NCBI GenBank assembly: GCA_963835775.1
Contig: CAWIHB010000004.1
Coordinates: 62,001 to 126,000, forward strand
Reading direction: 5' to 3'
Length of the DNA: 64,000 bases
DNA from: Palsa-504 sp963835775
GTDB taxonomy: Bacteria; Actinomycetota; Actinomycetes; Streptosporangiales; Streptosporangiaceae
Each line of letters opens with the position of its first letter. The stretch's first letter is position 1. This document shows, piece after piece, positions 8,604-16,301 of the stretch. The notes below the pieces were generated by a model that was not told where the DNA came from, ran no database searches, and worked only from the letters and a program-made list of their open reading frames with translations. The translations under genes and the position numbers were made by a program.

Positions 8604-8646
8604 AAAAGAAATGTCAATTCCCGATGTTCGTCTTCCCGGCGCCGTT
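8604..8646 (-). repeat. Dispersed ~42-bp repeat, copy 3, abutting the IS256 insertion
   Basis: Third copy of the unit at 1633-1675. Its P-loop-like end is interrupted by IS256 copy A, whose left target duplication (8639-8646) is the last 8 bp of the repeat. With the IS removed, the minus-strand sequence joins the ABC ATPase fragment at 10117-10229 and reads G-P-N-G-A-G-K-T-N-I-G-N-stop. An ABC Walker A therefore runs directly into the repeat. Confidence 0.7.
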
Positions 8647-8679
8647 GAGTTATTGTCAAGACCTGTGGATGAAGATCTT

Positions 8680-10002
8680 TTAGGCGGCTTCCGGGAGCTC
8701 GGTGCCGGTTGCGGTAGGTGACGGGCTGCTGTCTGATGGCGGCTGGTCGTCGGGTCGTTCGATGAGCTTGCCTTTCTCGAAGGTGCGGCCTGCGCGGACG
8801 AGGGCGACGAGGTGAGGCGCGTTCACGACGCGCCAGCGGCGCTGCGCGGATTCGATGAGCTTGAAGGCCATGGCGATCCCGGAGGCCTTCGAGCCGGGTC
8901 CCTTGGTGACCTTGGTGCGATGCCGGACGGTGGCGAAAGTAGATTCGATGGGGTTCGTGGTGCGCAGGTGCACCCAGTGCTCTGCCGGATAGTCGAAGAA
9001 CGCGAGCAGCTCGGCCTCATCGCCGGTGATCTTCGCGGCGGCCTTGGGGTACTTGACGCCGTAGGCCTTGCCGAAGGCCTTGACGGCCGTGCGGGCGTGG
9101 TCCTTGTCCTCGGCGTTCCAGATCTCGGCGAGCGCCTTCTTCGCGCCGGGATGCGCGGACTTCGGCAGCGCGCCGAGCACGTTCGCGATCTTATGAAACC
9201 AGCAGCGCTGCTCCCGGGTCTGCGGGAGCACCTCGCGCAGCGCGGACCAGAAACCCAGCGCCCCGTCGCCCATGGCCAGGACCGGGGCGCGCATGCCGCG
9301 GCGGGCGCAGTCCCGCAGCAGGTCAGCCCACGACTCGGCGGACTCGCGGTAGCCGTCGGCCAGGGCGATGAGCTCCTTGCGGCCGTCGATGCGGACCCCG
9401 ATCATCACCAGCAGGCACAGCTTCTCCTCGCCGAGCCGGATGTTCACATGGATCCCGTCCGCCCACACGTACACGTAATCGGCGCCGGACAGGTCCCTGG
9501 TCATGAACGCCTTCGCCTCATCCGCCCACTGGCTGGTCAGCCTGGTGATCACCGGGCCGGACAGGCCCGCGGACGAGCCGAGGAACTGGCCCAGCGCCGG
9601 GACGAAGTCGCCCGAGGACAGGCCGTGCAGGTACAGCAGCGGAAGCACGTCGCTGACCTGCGGGGTCTTGCGGGCCCACGGCGGCAGGATCGCCGAGGAG
9701 AACCGCATCCGCTCACCGGTCGCCGGGTCGGTGCGCTTGTCGTTGACCCGCGGCGCGGTCACCTCGACCGCCCCCGCGCTGGTCAGCAGCGTCCGCGGCA
9801 CCGCGGCGCCGTTGCGGACCACCAGCCGGCGGCCGTCCTCGTCGCGCTCGCCGGCGAACTGCCCGACATATGCGTCGACCTCGGCCTGCAGCGCGGCGGC
9901 GAGCATCTGCCGGGCGCCCTCCCGCACGATCTGGTCGATCAGCGAGGACTCCTGCACGCTGGCGGGCAGCACGGCGGACAGGTCAGGGATTATCGTGGGC
10001 AC
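8680..10002 (-). CDS. IS256-family (mutator-type) DDE transposase
   Basis: A complete 440-aa transposase. The DDE triad is visible as D182 (VWADGIHVN), D246 (MGDGA) and E353 (TTNPIEST), together with the conserved CWFHKIANVLG segment. It starts at a GTG that follows the right arm of a long stem-loop (10004-10080). The near-identical copy at 16302-17623 has a one-base deletion, so this is the only copy in the window able to make full-length enzyme. Confidence 0.95.
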   Translation of the reverse strand: MPTIIPDLSAVLPASVQESSLIDQIVREGARQMLAAALQAEVDAYVGQFAGERDEDGRRLVVRNGAAVPRTLLTSAGAVEVTAPRVNDKRTDPATGERMRFSSAILPPWARKTPQVSDVLPLLYLHGLSSGDFVPALGQFLGSSAGLSGPVITRLTSQWADEAKAFMTRDLSGADYVYVWADGIHVNIRLGEEKLCLLVMIGVRIDGRKELIALADGYRESAESWADLLRDCARRGMRAPVLAMGDGALGFWSALREVLPQTREQRCWFHKIANVLGALPKSAHPGAKKALAEIWNAEDKDHARTAVKAFGKAYGVKYPKAAAKITGDEAELLAFFDYPAEHWVHLRTTNPIESTFATVRHRTKVTKGPGSKASGIAMAFKLIESAQRRWRVVNAPHLVALVRAGRTFEKGKLIERPDDQPPSDSSPSPTATGTELPEAA

Positions 10003-10003
10003 C

Positions 10004-10080
10004 GGGTGTACCTTCCCGGCCGGCGTTGGCCCGCCGGCCTTGCTTGAGGACCTCTAAGGATGATCCGGGAAGGTACACCC
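10004..10080 (-). promoter_or_regulatory. Stem-loop in the IS256 leader that would sequester the transposase RBS
   Basis: GGGTGTACCTTCCCGG (10004-10019) is the exact reverse complement of the segment at 10065-10080, a 16-bp perfect stem around a 45-nt loop containing a smaller hairpin. On the transposase strand the GGAAGG that serves as ribosome binding site lies in the 3' arm, just before the GTG start. Read-through transcripts from outside would fold and hide it. Transcripts starting within the loop would not. Confidence 0.6.
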
Positions 10081-10116
10081 CCTTCCCGGCACATCCACAG
10101 GTTTCAAGCATTCCTC

Positions 10117-10229
10117 GCGCCGTTCGGGCCGAGGAAGCCGGTGACCAGGCCGGGCCGGATGGAGAAAGACAGGTTGTTGACGGCCATGGTGGAGCCGTAG
10201 CGCTTGACCAGGTCGTGGGCTTCGATCAT
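10117..10229 (-). pseudogene. DrrA-type ABC transporter ATPase, N-terminal fragment cut by IS256
   Basis: It reads 38 residues of a drug-export ABC ATPase: start MIEAHDLVKRYGSTMAV, then ITG-like core strand ending GLVTGFLGPNGA. The IS then supplies R-N-A-stop. The next codons of Walker A (G-K-T) are on the far side of the IS at about 8630-8638, where they run into the dispersed repeat rather than into the rest of an ATPase. The ATG overlaps the stop of the upstream MerR-GyrI gene (ATGA), so both formed one operon. Confidence 0.85.
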
Positions 10230-11086
10230 CGCTCTACGGCGAACGGGACGGCGACGTCGCAGTCGGGGGCGGTGACGGGCCCGGTCGCGAGATAGGTCAT
10301 GCGCAGGCCGAGGTCTTCGGGCGTGAGGGCAAGACGCTCACCCTCATGCTCCTGCTCCTGCTCCTGCCCCCAGGCCTGCAGTGACTCCATAGCGAGCTGA
10401 AAGTGCACCGCTGAGACCCCGCCCGGGCCAACTGGCAGCGCGACGAACGCCTCCCGGTGCGCCGGCTCGGTTCGCAACGTCAGCTCGGGATAGTGCCCGG
10501 CGAGGGCATGTGCCTCCGCCTGCGGAACCGGCCTGCACCATTCGACTGGGCCGTCGCTGTCAGCGCTCACCCAGCCCCACTGGATGCAGAAGGCCGCGCC
10601 TTCTCGTCCTTCGATCTTCGGCAGCGGGCGCTCGCGCAGGATCGCGATGAACTCCTTGCCGAACGCCCATTGCCCCTGCTCGTCGACGTTGCGCTTGAGA
10701 CAGAGCAGGCTCCGCTCGGGCATTTCCCGCGTGGCGACTTCGTACATGACAGGCCTCTTTCCGCTCAATCGGCTGACGAGGTAGTCGGCTAGCTCGCGCC
10801 GCGCGTCGTGTGCCGCTTCAGCGTCGCGTCAATGCTCCGCGATGCGCGCCGCCGCATCGGCCGGATCGCACGCGAGCAGCTCCTTGACCGCCGCGAGCGG
10901 CACCTGCAACTGGCGCAGCATCACGACAAGGCGTGCCTCGTCGAGCTGGGCTGTGTCGTAGCGGCGATAACCGCTTGCCTGGTCGACGCGCGCGGGCACC
11001 AGTACCCCGCGTTCGTCGTAGAGGCGCAGTGCCTTCAGCGAAAGGCGGGACCGTCGTGCGAACTCCCCGATGCTGATTTCTTTCAC
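10226..11086 (-). pseudogene. MerR-family regulator with GyrI-like effector domain, interrupted by an in-frame stop
   Basis: Residues 1-85 are a MerR HTH (SIGEFARRSRLSLKALRLYDERG, then YRRYD). After a TGA at 10829-10831 the same frame continues through the linker helix (ELADYLVSRLSGKRP) into a GyrI/BmrR-like drug-binding domain to residue 286. The position of the stop, after I-A-E-H and before R-D-A-E, is where MerR relatives usually have Trp, so TGG to TGA is the simplest change. Alternatively the domains are now made separately: ATG 10747 has a GAGG ribosome site 6 nt upstream. It probably controlled the adjoining ABC exporter. Confidence 0.8.
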
Positions 11087-11128
11087 GCTGACTCCCTCGT
11101 CGCCGGGCCCCTCCGACCCGGCAAGATG

Positions 11129-11159
11129 AGTGTGCGGGCTCCCCCAAGGTGAGAGTCAA
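11129..11159 (-). promoter_or_regulatory. MerR-type promoter with 19-bp spacer
   Basis: On the minus strand TTGACT (11159-11154) is followed after 19 bp by CACACT (11134-11129). The spacer contains CTCACCTTGGGGGAG, the imperfect dyad typical of MerR-family operators. It lies about 43 bp before the start of the MerR-GyrI gene, so autoactivation in response to a bound drug is likely. The 370 bp to the right (11160-11530) show no gene. Confidence 0.7.
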
Positions 11160-11530
11160 GGCTGTCGGCCGCCAGCCATCTCCCAGTAGCGGAAGGGGGC
11201 TCTGCAACGGCGGGAACGCTACGCGCCCAGCGACGTTCCGGGACGCTCAACTCACGCCAGCGGTGGCGAGGCCGGGCTTGGGGTGGGCCGGGACCTTCCA
11301 CCCCTCGGCGCGCCGGTCAGCTCGCCAAGGCCACCCACGTACTGCAGTTCCGCGAAGCATAACCAGGATGGAAAGGCTCAGTGACGCACGTGAGCCTAAC
11401 GGCGGGTTCACGTTCTCCATCGGGTCACGGTGTGTCATCCGGCAGCGGCTAGGGCCAGGCGGTTGGCGGCCGATCCAGGGCCAGGCGGACCTGGATGCGG
11501 CGTGTCCCCGTCCAATAGAGTTGACGGTCT

Positions 11531-12268
11531 ATGTCTCTGTTCAACGTCGCAGTGAGAGAGCATACGTACACCGGGCGGTTCTATAGCGACGTTGTGCAGG
11601 CCGGGTCGCCGGAGGAGGCGCTGCAGGTGGCGGCCCAGCATGCCGTCGTGCCCGGGCCGCCGGCCAGCCCCAGGCCGCAGCACGGGTCCGGTGTCGCGGT
11701 GATGGGGCCGAGCCGTACCGGGCGGCTGGATACGGACGTCGTGCGGGCCTCGCGCCGCGGGGAGTCGGCGCGGGCGGCCGCCGCGCCCGGATCGCCGCCT
11801 GGTCCTGCGCCGCAGCAGGGATTCAGCGTTGTGGTCAGAGAGCAGGCCGACGCCGGGCGGTTCCGTAGCGACGTTGTGCAGGCCGGGTCGCCTGAGGAGG
11901 CGCTGCAAGTGGCCGCCGCGCAGGCTGCCGCGCCCGGATCGCCGCCTGGTCCCATGCCGCGGACAGAGGCGGCAGGCCGGCCGAGGTGTGCCGACGTCTG
12001 GGTCTACGCCTTGCTGCACTGTGACCTGGAGGCGGGGCACGATCCCCCCCACGTAGCGGTCCCACGCGGTTACCGACGAGCGATGAGGTGGGTGAGGGAC
12101 GATCTCGGCATTGCCCATCCCGCACCAGATCCAGCCACCGGCGCTCCCGTGGTTTCCCCGATCACCCAGCCATCGCCCGCCCCTGAAGCGGAGCCTCCCG
12201 AGGCGCCGCCGCTCGCCGGCGACTCGAGGCCGTCCATATCGGATATCGCTCGCCCGGGCCGCGAATAG
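11531..12268 (+). CDS. Hypothetical protein with three ~47-residue internal repeats
   Basis: A 245-aa protein. Residues 4-51, 52-96 and 97-144 are repeats of a unit of the form F-x-V-x-V-R-E followed by GRFxSDVVQAGSPEEALQVAA and a Pro-rich linker. The first and third are nearly identical and the second is degenerate. The C-terminal part (about 150-200) contains CADVWVYALLHCDLEAGH, a possible metal or ligand module, then a Pro-rich tail. No signal peptide. Family not recognised. The start is ATG 11531; no strong ribosome site is seen. Confidence 0.6.
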   Translation: MSLFNVAVREHTYTGRFYSDVVQAGSPEEALQVAAQHAVVPGPPASPRPQHGSGVAVMGPSRTGRLDTDVVRASRRGESARAAAAPGSPPGPAPQQGFSVVVREQADAGRFRSDVVQAGSPEEALQVAAAQAAAPGSPPGPMPRTEAAGRPRCADVWVYALLHCDLEAGHDPPHVAVPRGYRRAMRWVRDDLGIAHPAPDPATGAPVVSPITQPSPAPEAEPPEAPPLAGDSRPSISDIARPGRE

Positions 12269-12465
12269 CGCAAACCACCGTCTGAGCCCCGCAGAAGCGC
12301 CGATCGCCGAGTCGGCGTGCGCTGGGCGTCACCTTCTCGCCGGGGGGACAGCGATGCAGATCAGGTGATATAGCGGCTTTACTCCGACGCCAGCCACGGT
12401 CGCATGTGCGCCCGCACAACGGAGCCGGTCGCCATTGCGAGGCTGCTGCTGGACATAATGGATGG

Positions 12466-13050
12466 ATGGTACCGGTCAGCTCCTATGTGACGCGGCGGCT
12501 CAGTCCTGACACCTGGGACGACTTTGCCCGTCTGGTGGAGGCTAACAACGGGGTCTGGGGCGGCTGCTGGTGCATGGGTTTCCACCCAGAGGGCGTCGGC
12601 AAGGGCCATACCGTTTCTGGGAACCGTCTGGCAAAGCAAGCCCACGTTCGCAACGGAACTGTGCACCAGATTCTCGTTTACGACGGTGATGAATGCGTCG
12701 GCTGGTGCCAGTACGGGCCGCCGGTCGAGCTACCGAACATCAACAACCCGAAAGCCTATGCCAAGGGCCTGGGCGAGATGCCCGACTGGCGGATCGGTTG
12801 CATCTTCACTGGAAGCAGGCACCGGCGCAGTGGGGTTGCGCGGGCGGCTCTCGGCGCCGCGCTGGCCGCCATCCACGATGCTGGAGGTGGGCTCGTCGAG
12901 GCCTACCCCGAGCAAGTCGAGGGGCGCGCCCCGCAGCGCGGTGCCTATTTCCATACCGGCCCGGCCGACCTGTTCGAGGAGTTCGGCTTCGAGCGGGACC
13001 GGAAGATAGCGAAGTGGCGGTGGGTGATGCGGCTGCGAATCCGGTCTTGA
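12466..13050 (+). CDS. GNAT-family N-acetyltransferase
   Basis: A 194-aa protein with GNAT features: YVTRRLSPDTWDDFARLVE at the start, WCMGFHPEG, a central VYDGDECVGWCQYG strand, and the acetyl-CoA loop around TGSRHRRSGVARAALGAAL. It ends with a hydrophobic EEFGFERDRKIAKWRWVM strand typical of this small-molecule or peptide acetyltransferase group. The longer frame from 12406 is rejected in favour of ATG 12466, where homology-like sequence begins. Substrate unknown. It is followed directly by an ISL3 remnant. Confidence 0.85.
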   Translation: MVPVSSYVTRRLSPDTWDDFARLVEANNGVWGGCWCMGFHPEGVGKGHTVSGNRLAKQAHVRNGTVHQILVYDGDECVGWCQYGPPVELPNINNPKAYAKGLGEMPDWRIGCIFTGSRHRRSGVARAALGAALAAIHDAGGGLVEAYPEQVEGRAPQRGAYFHTGPADLFEEFGFERDRKIAKWRWVMRLRIRS

Positions 13051-13052
13051 CC

Positions 13053-13473
13053 GAGTCACGTGACCTCCTCCAAGGCCGCGACGCCCAGCCGCTCGCGGAC
13101 TGGCCCGCCGCGCACCCCGGCGTCGAGGTGATCTGCCGTGACAGGTCGGGCTCGTTCGCGGACGGCGCCCGGACCGGGGCACCGCAGGCGGTTCAGGTCG
13201 CCGACCGGTTCCATCTGTGGCAGAACCTGTCCAAGGCCAGGACCTGCCCCAGTGGATCGCCGGTGCCAGCGACGCCGGGCTGCCCGGCATCTCGTCGTTC
13301 GCCAAGGGCTGAAGCAGGACCTGGACGCCGTCACCAACGGCCCGACCATGCCCTGGAGTTCCGGACCCGTCGAAGGCCGGGTCAACCACATCAAGATGAT
13401 CAAGCGCCAGGTGCTCGGACGCGCAGGCCTGCCGCTGCTCCGCAAGCGTGTCCTGCTCACTGCCCGGAGCTGA
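13053..13473 (+). pseudogene. Degraded ISL3-family transposase
   Basis: Three pieces in different frames resemble the central and C-terminal parts of ISL3 transposases: AAHPGVEVICRDRSG with AVQVADRFHLWQNL (13053-13240), then QWIAGASDAGLPGISSFAKG, and after a one-base shift near 13310, MPWSSGPVEGRVNHIKMIKR to a stop at 13473. The N-terminal zinc-binding and HTH regions and much of the catalytic core are absent. No inverted repeats were found. Confidence 0.8.
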
Positions 13474-13583
13474 CCGCAGCGAGGACCTCAGCCAGCTCCC
13501 AGCCAGAGCCGGTAAATGGCGCCGCGTGATCGGTGGCGGGGAGCTGGCACCTGCAGGCCGGTTCGTGTCCTAGCGTTGCCGTC

Positions 13584-14367
13584 ATGAGCGCGCGCCCGTT
13601 CGAGATCGTCTGCGAGATCGAGCCTCCCGTCCTGCCTGACCTCACGCACGCCCGTCACCAGATCGGCGTGCTGACCGCGGTGTCCAGCACCTTCCTGATC
13701 CCGGATAATCACATCGGGCGGGCCACCGTCTCCAGCATCGCGGTCGCGCATGAGGTGCAGGCCATGGGCGGCCGGAGCATCGCCTGCATCAACTCACGCG
13801 ACCGCAACCTGCTCGGCTTCCGCCGTGACCTGCTCACCGCTGCGGCCTACGGCGTGGGCGAGTTCCTCTTCGTCTACGGCGATAAGCCCAGCTCGGGCGG
13901 CCGGACCAGCGACCTGACGGTCCGCTCCATGATCGAGGAGGCACGCTCCTGCACGGCCGCCGACCCGGCCTTCGCCGGGGTCCCGGCCTGGCGGATCGGC
14001 GTCGCCGCGGCCCTGCGGCTCCTGCCCCGGTGGAAGCACGCCGCCGACTTCATCTTCAGCCAGGTCAGCTACTCGGCCGACGTCCAGCTGCGCTGGCGTG
14101 ATGCCAACCCTGCCGACGTTCCCGTCTACGCCGGCGTCATGGTCCTGGCCAGTGCTGCGATGGCCCGCCGCCTGGCCGCCGCCATCCCCGATATCGAGAT
14201 CCCCGGCTGGCTCACCAACAAGGTCGCAAGCGACAAGATGGCCGGCGTTGAGGCTGCCTGCCAGCAGATCGTCCGGCTCCGCGACAGCGGTGCCTTCGAA
14301 CGGCGTCCACCTCATTCCCGTCAACCGCTACCGGGAAGTCTCCGCACGCCTGGAAACACTCACCTGA
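13584..14367 (+). pseudogene. Methylenetetrahydrofolate reductase-like protein, frameshifted near the C-terminus
   Basis: About 240 residues read as the MTHFR TIM barrel: EIEPPVLPD start, DNHIGRATVSS, GVGEFLFVYGDKPSSGG and the C-terminal SDKMAGVEAACQQIVRL. The frame then changes: TTCGAACGGCGTCCAC carries one base too many, and the other frame continues G-V-H-L-I-P-V-N-R-Y-R-E-V to a TGA at 14367. Uncorrected, the frame runs to 14420 with an unrelated tail. The protein would be 260 aa, short for MetF, so it may belong to a divergent subgroup. The start is ATG 13584, not 13533. Confidence 0.75.
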
Positions 14368-14535
14368 CAAGCGCCGCCCGGCCAGGGCACACACCCATTG
14401 GCGGCAACTTCGTCCGGTAGCAGCGGTCAGGCGAAAATCACCGCTTGGGCTCGGGAGGCGCGGATGTGGTCTGGTCTGTCATTGTTAGTTGAGGATTAGC
14501 AAGTACCGGGTCTCAGGTGGGGAGCGTGTCCGCCC

Positions 14536-16200
14536 ATGACGGTTGATTCTGGCGTGGCAGGCGCGCCAGTGCATGCTGGCCGTGCACTCGGACCGCATTA
14601 CAAGTGGGTCGCGCTGTCTAACACGACGCTTGGCATGCTGATGGCGACGATCAACCAGTCGATCGTGCTGATCGCGCTGCCTGACGTCTTCCACGGCATC
14701 GGGCTGAACCCGCTGAGTCCCGGGAATACCAGCTACCTGCTGTGGATGTTCATGGGGTTCCTGGTGGTGTCTGCGGTGCTAGTGGTGTCATTCGGCCGGC
14801 TTGGCGACATGTTCGGCCGGGTGCGGATGTACACGCTGGGCTTCGCGATCTTCAGCGTGGCCTCGATCTTCCTGACCGTGACCTGGATGCACGGCGCGGA
14901 CGGGGCGATGTGGCTTATTGTCTGGCGGGTCGTGCAGGGTATCGGCGGCGCGTTCCTGTTCGCGAACGCCGCCGCCATCACCACCGATGCGTTCCCGGCC
15001 AACCAGCGCGGCCGCGCCCTCAGCGTGAACTCGATCGCGGCCATCGCCGGGTCGTTCATCGGCCTCATTCTCGGCGGCGTCCTCGCCCCGGTGAACTGGC
15101 ACCTGATCTTCCTGGTCTCCGCGCCGATCGGCGTGTTCGGCACCGTGTGGGCGTACTTCATGCTGCATGACATTGGGGTGCGCAAGCACGCGCAGATGGA
15201 CTGGTGGGGCAATCTGCTGTTCGCCGCCGGGCTGATCGCCATCCTGGTCGGCATCACGTATGGCCTGCTGCCCTACGGCGGGCATCCGATGGGCTGGACC
15301 AACCCGTGGGTGCTCACCGCGCTTTTCGGCGGTGCCGCGCTGCTGGTCATCTTCGTGTACGTCGAGACCAAGGTTGCCGAGCCGCTGTTCCGCATCTCGC
15401 TGTTCAGGATCCGGGCGTTCGCCGCCGGGAACATCGCGAGCCTGATGCTGGCGATGGGCCGCGGCGGCATGCAGTTCATGCTGATCATCTGGCTGCAGGG
15501 CATCTGGCTGCCGCTGCACGGCTACAGCTACAGCCAGACTCCGCTGTGGGCCGGCATCTACCTGGTGCCGTTGACGACCGGCTTCCTGGTGGCCGCGCCG
15601 CTGTCCGGAATACTGTCCGACAAGTTCGGCCCCAAGGCGTTCACCGTGGGCGGCGCGCTGCTGACGGGAGTGAGCTTCCTGCTGCTGATATTCGTCCCGG
15701 TGGACTTCGCCTACTGGGAGTTCGCGATTGTCATCGCCCTCAACGGCTTCGGCTCCGGCCTGTTCTTCTCGCCGAACTGGGCGGAGATGATGAACTCGGT
15801 CCCGGCCGACAGGCGCGGGGCGGCTGGCGGCATGATCGCCACCTTCCAGAACTCCGCGTTCGTGCTGTCGATCGGCATCTTCTTCACCCTGATGGTGGCC
15901 GGCCTGTCAAGCAAGCTCCCGGCCGCCATGTCCAGCGGGCTGATCGCGCAGGGCATCCCGGCCGCCACGGCCGGGCCGATCTCGCACCTGCCCCCGATCG
16001 GCGTGCTGTTCGCCTCCTTCCTCGGCTACAACCCGATGCAGCAACTGCTCGGCCCGCTGCTGCATCATCTGCCCCCGGCACACGCGGCCTACGTGGCCGG
16101 GCGGGAGTTTTTCCCGCACCTGATCACTGCACCGTTCCACAGCGGTCTCGGCATAGCCTTCGGGTTCGCCATCGCGGCCAACGTGATGAGGAATGCTTGA
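14536..16200 (+). CDS. DHA2-type MFS exporter, C-terminus replaced by IS256 sequence
   Basis: A 554-aa reading frame with about 14 membrane helices: TM1 with NQSIVLIALPDVF, motif A GRLGDMFGRVRMY, motif C-like region IAAIAGSFIGLILGG. It is an EmrB/QacA-type proton antiporter that would export small hydrophobic compounds. The last three residues come from IS256 copy B, inserted after A-A-N-V in the final helix. Joining 14536-16187 to 17660-17831 restores one uninterrupted 607-codon frame. The present protein lacks half of its last helix and its 55-residue tail, so function is doubtful. Confidence 0.9.
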   Translation: MTVDSGVAGAPVHAGRALGPHYKWVALSNTTLGMLMATINQSIVLIALPDVFHGIGLNPLSPGNTSYLLWMFMGFLVVSAVLVVSFGRLGDMFGRVRMYTLGFAIFSVASIFLTVTWMHGADGAMWLIVWRVVQGIGGAFLFANAAAITTDAFPANQRGRALSVNSIAAIAGSFIGLILGGVLAPVNWHLIFLVSAPIGVFGTVWAYFMLHDIGVRKHAQMDWWGNLLFAAGLIAILVGITYGLLPYGGHPMGWTNPWVLTALFGGAALLVIFVYVETKVAEPLFRISLFRIRAFAAGNIASLMLAMGRGGMQFMLIIWLQGIWLPLHGYSYSQTPLWAGIYLVPLTTGFLVAAPLSGILSDKFGPKAFTVGGALLTGVSFLLLIFVPVDFAYWEFAIVIALNGFGSGLFFSPNWAEMMNSVPADRRGAAGGMIATFQNSAFVLSIGIFFTLMVAGLSSKLPAAMSSGLIAQGIPAATAGPISHLPPIGVLFASFLGYNPMQQLLGPLLHHLPPAHAAYVAGREFFPHLITAPFHSGLGIAFGFAIAANVMRNA

Positions 16201-16223
16201 AACCTGTGGATGTGCCGGGAAGG

Positions 16224-16300
16224 GGGTGTACCTTCCCGGATCATCCTTAGAGGTCCTCAAGCAAGGCCGGCGGGCCAACGCCGGCCGGGAAGGTACACCC
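16224..16300 (+). promoter_or_regulatory. Stem-loop in the IS256 leader, copy B
   Basis: Same 16-bp perfect inverted repeat as in copy A (arms 16224-16239 and 16285-16300), with the GGAAGG ribosome site in the 3' arm and the GTG start two bases after it. The loop contains a further GCCGGCG/CGCCGGC hairpin. Confidence 0.6.
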
Positions 16301-16301
16301 G

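Larger units (their letters stand above)
8647..10116 (-). mobile_element. IS256-family insertion sequence, copy A (1470 bp)
   Basis: The element is flanked by a perfect 8-bp direct repeat GCGCCGTT (8639-8646 and 10117-10124), the target-site length of IS256. Imperfect terminal inverted repeats begin GAG and share an 11-bp internal match, ACCTGTGGATG (8661-8671, inverse at 10092-10102). It encodes one intact DDE transposase. The insertion disrupts an ABC transporter ATPase gene in its Walker A codons. A second copy lies at 16188-17651 in the opposite orientation. Confidence 0.93.

Noticed and set aside
1633..8646. The 42-bp repeats as group II intron ends or a CRISPR array
   Set aside because: No GTGYG-type intron start, domain V-like hairpin or reverse transcriptase is present. 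The copies are kilobases apart and not regularly spaced.
8812..10047. 411-codon frame opposite the IS256 transposase (and its twin at 16247-17491)
   Set aside because: A mirror of the transposase reading frame in GC-rich DNA. It is His/Arg/Gly-rich with no family resemblance, and the true gene has all DDE residues.
15204..16250. 348-codon frame overlapping the MFS exporter
   Set aside because: Shadow of the exporter in another frame. Arg-rich composition without membrane segments.
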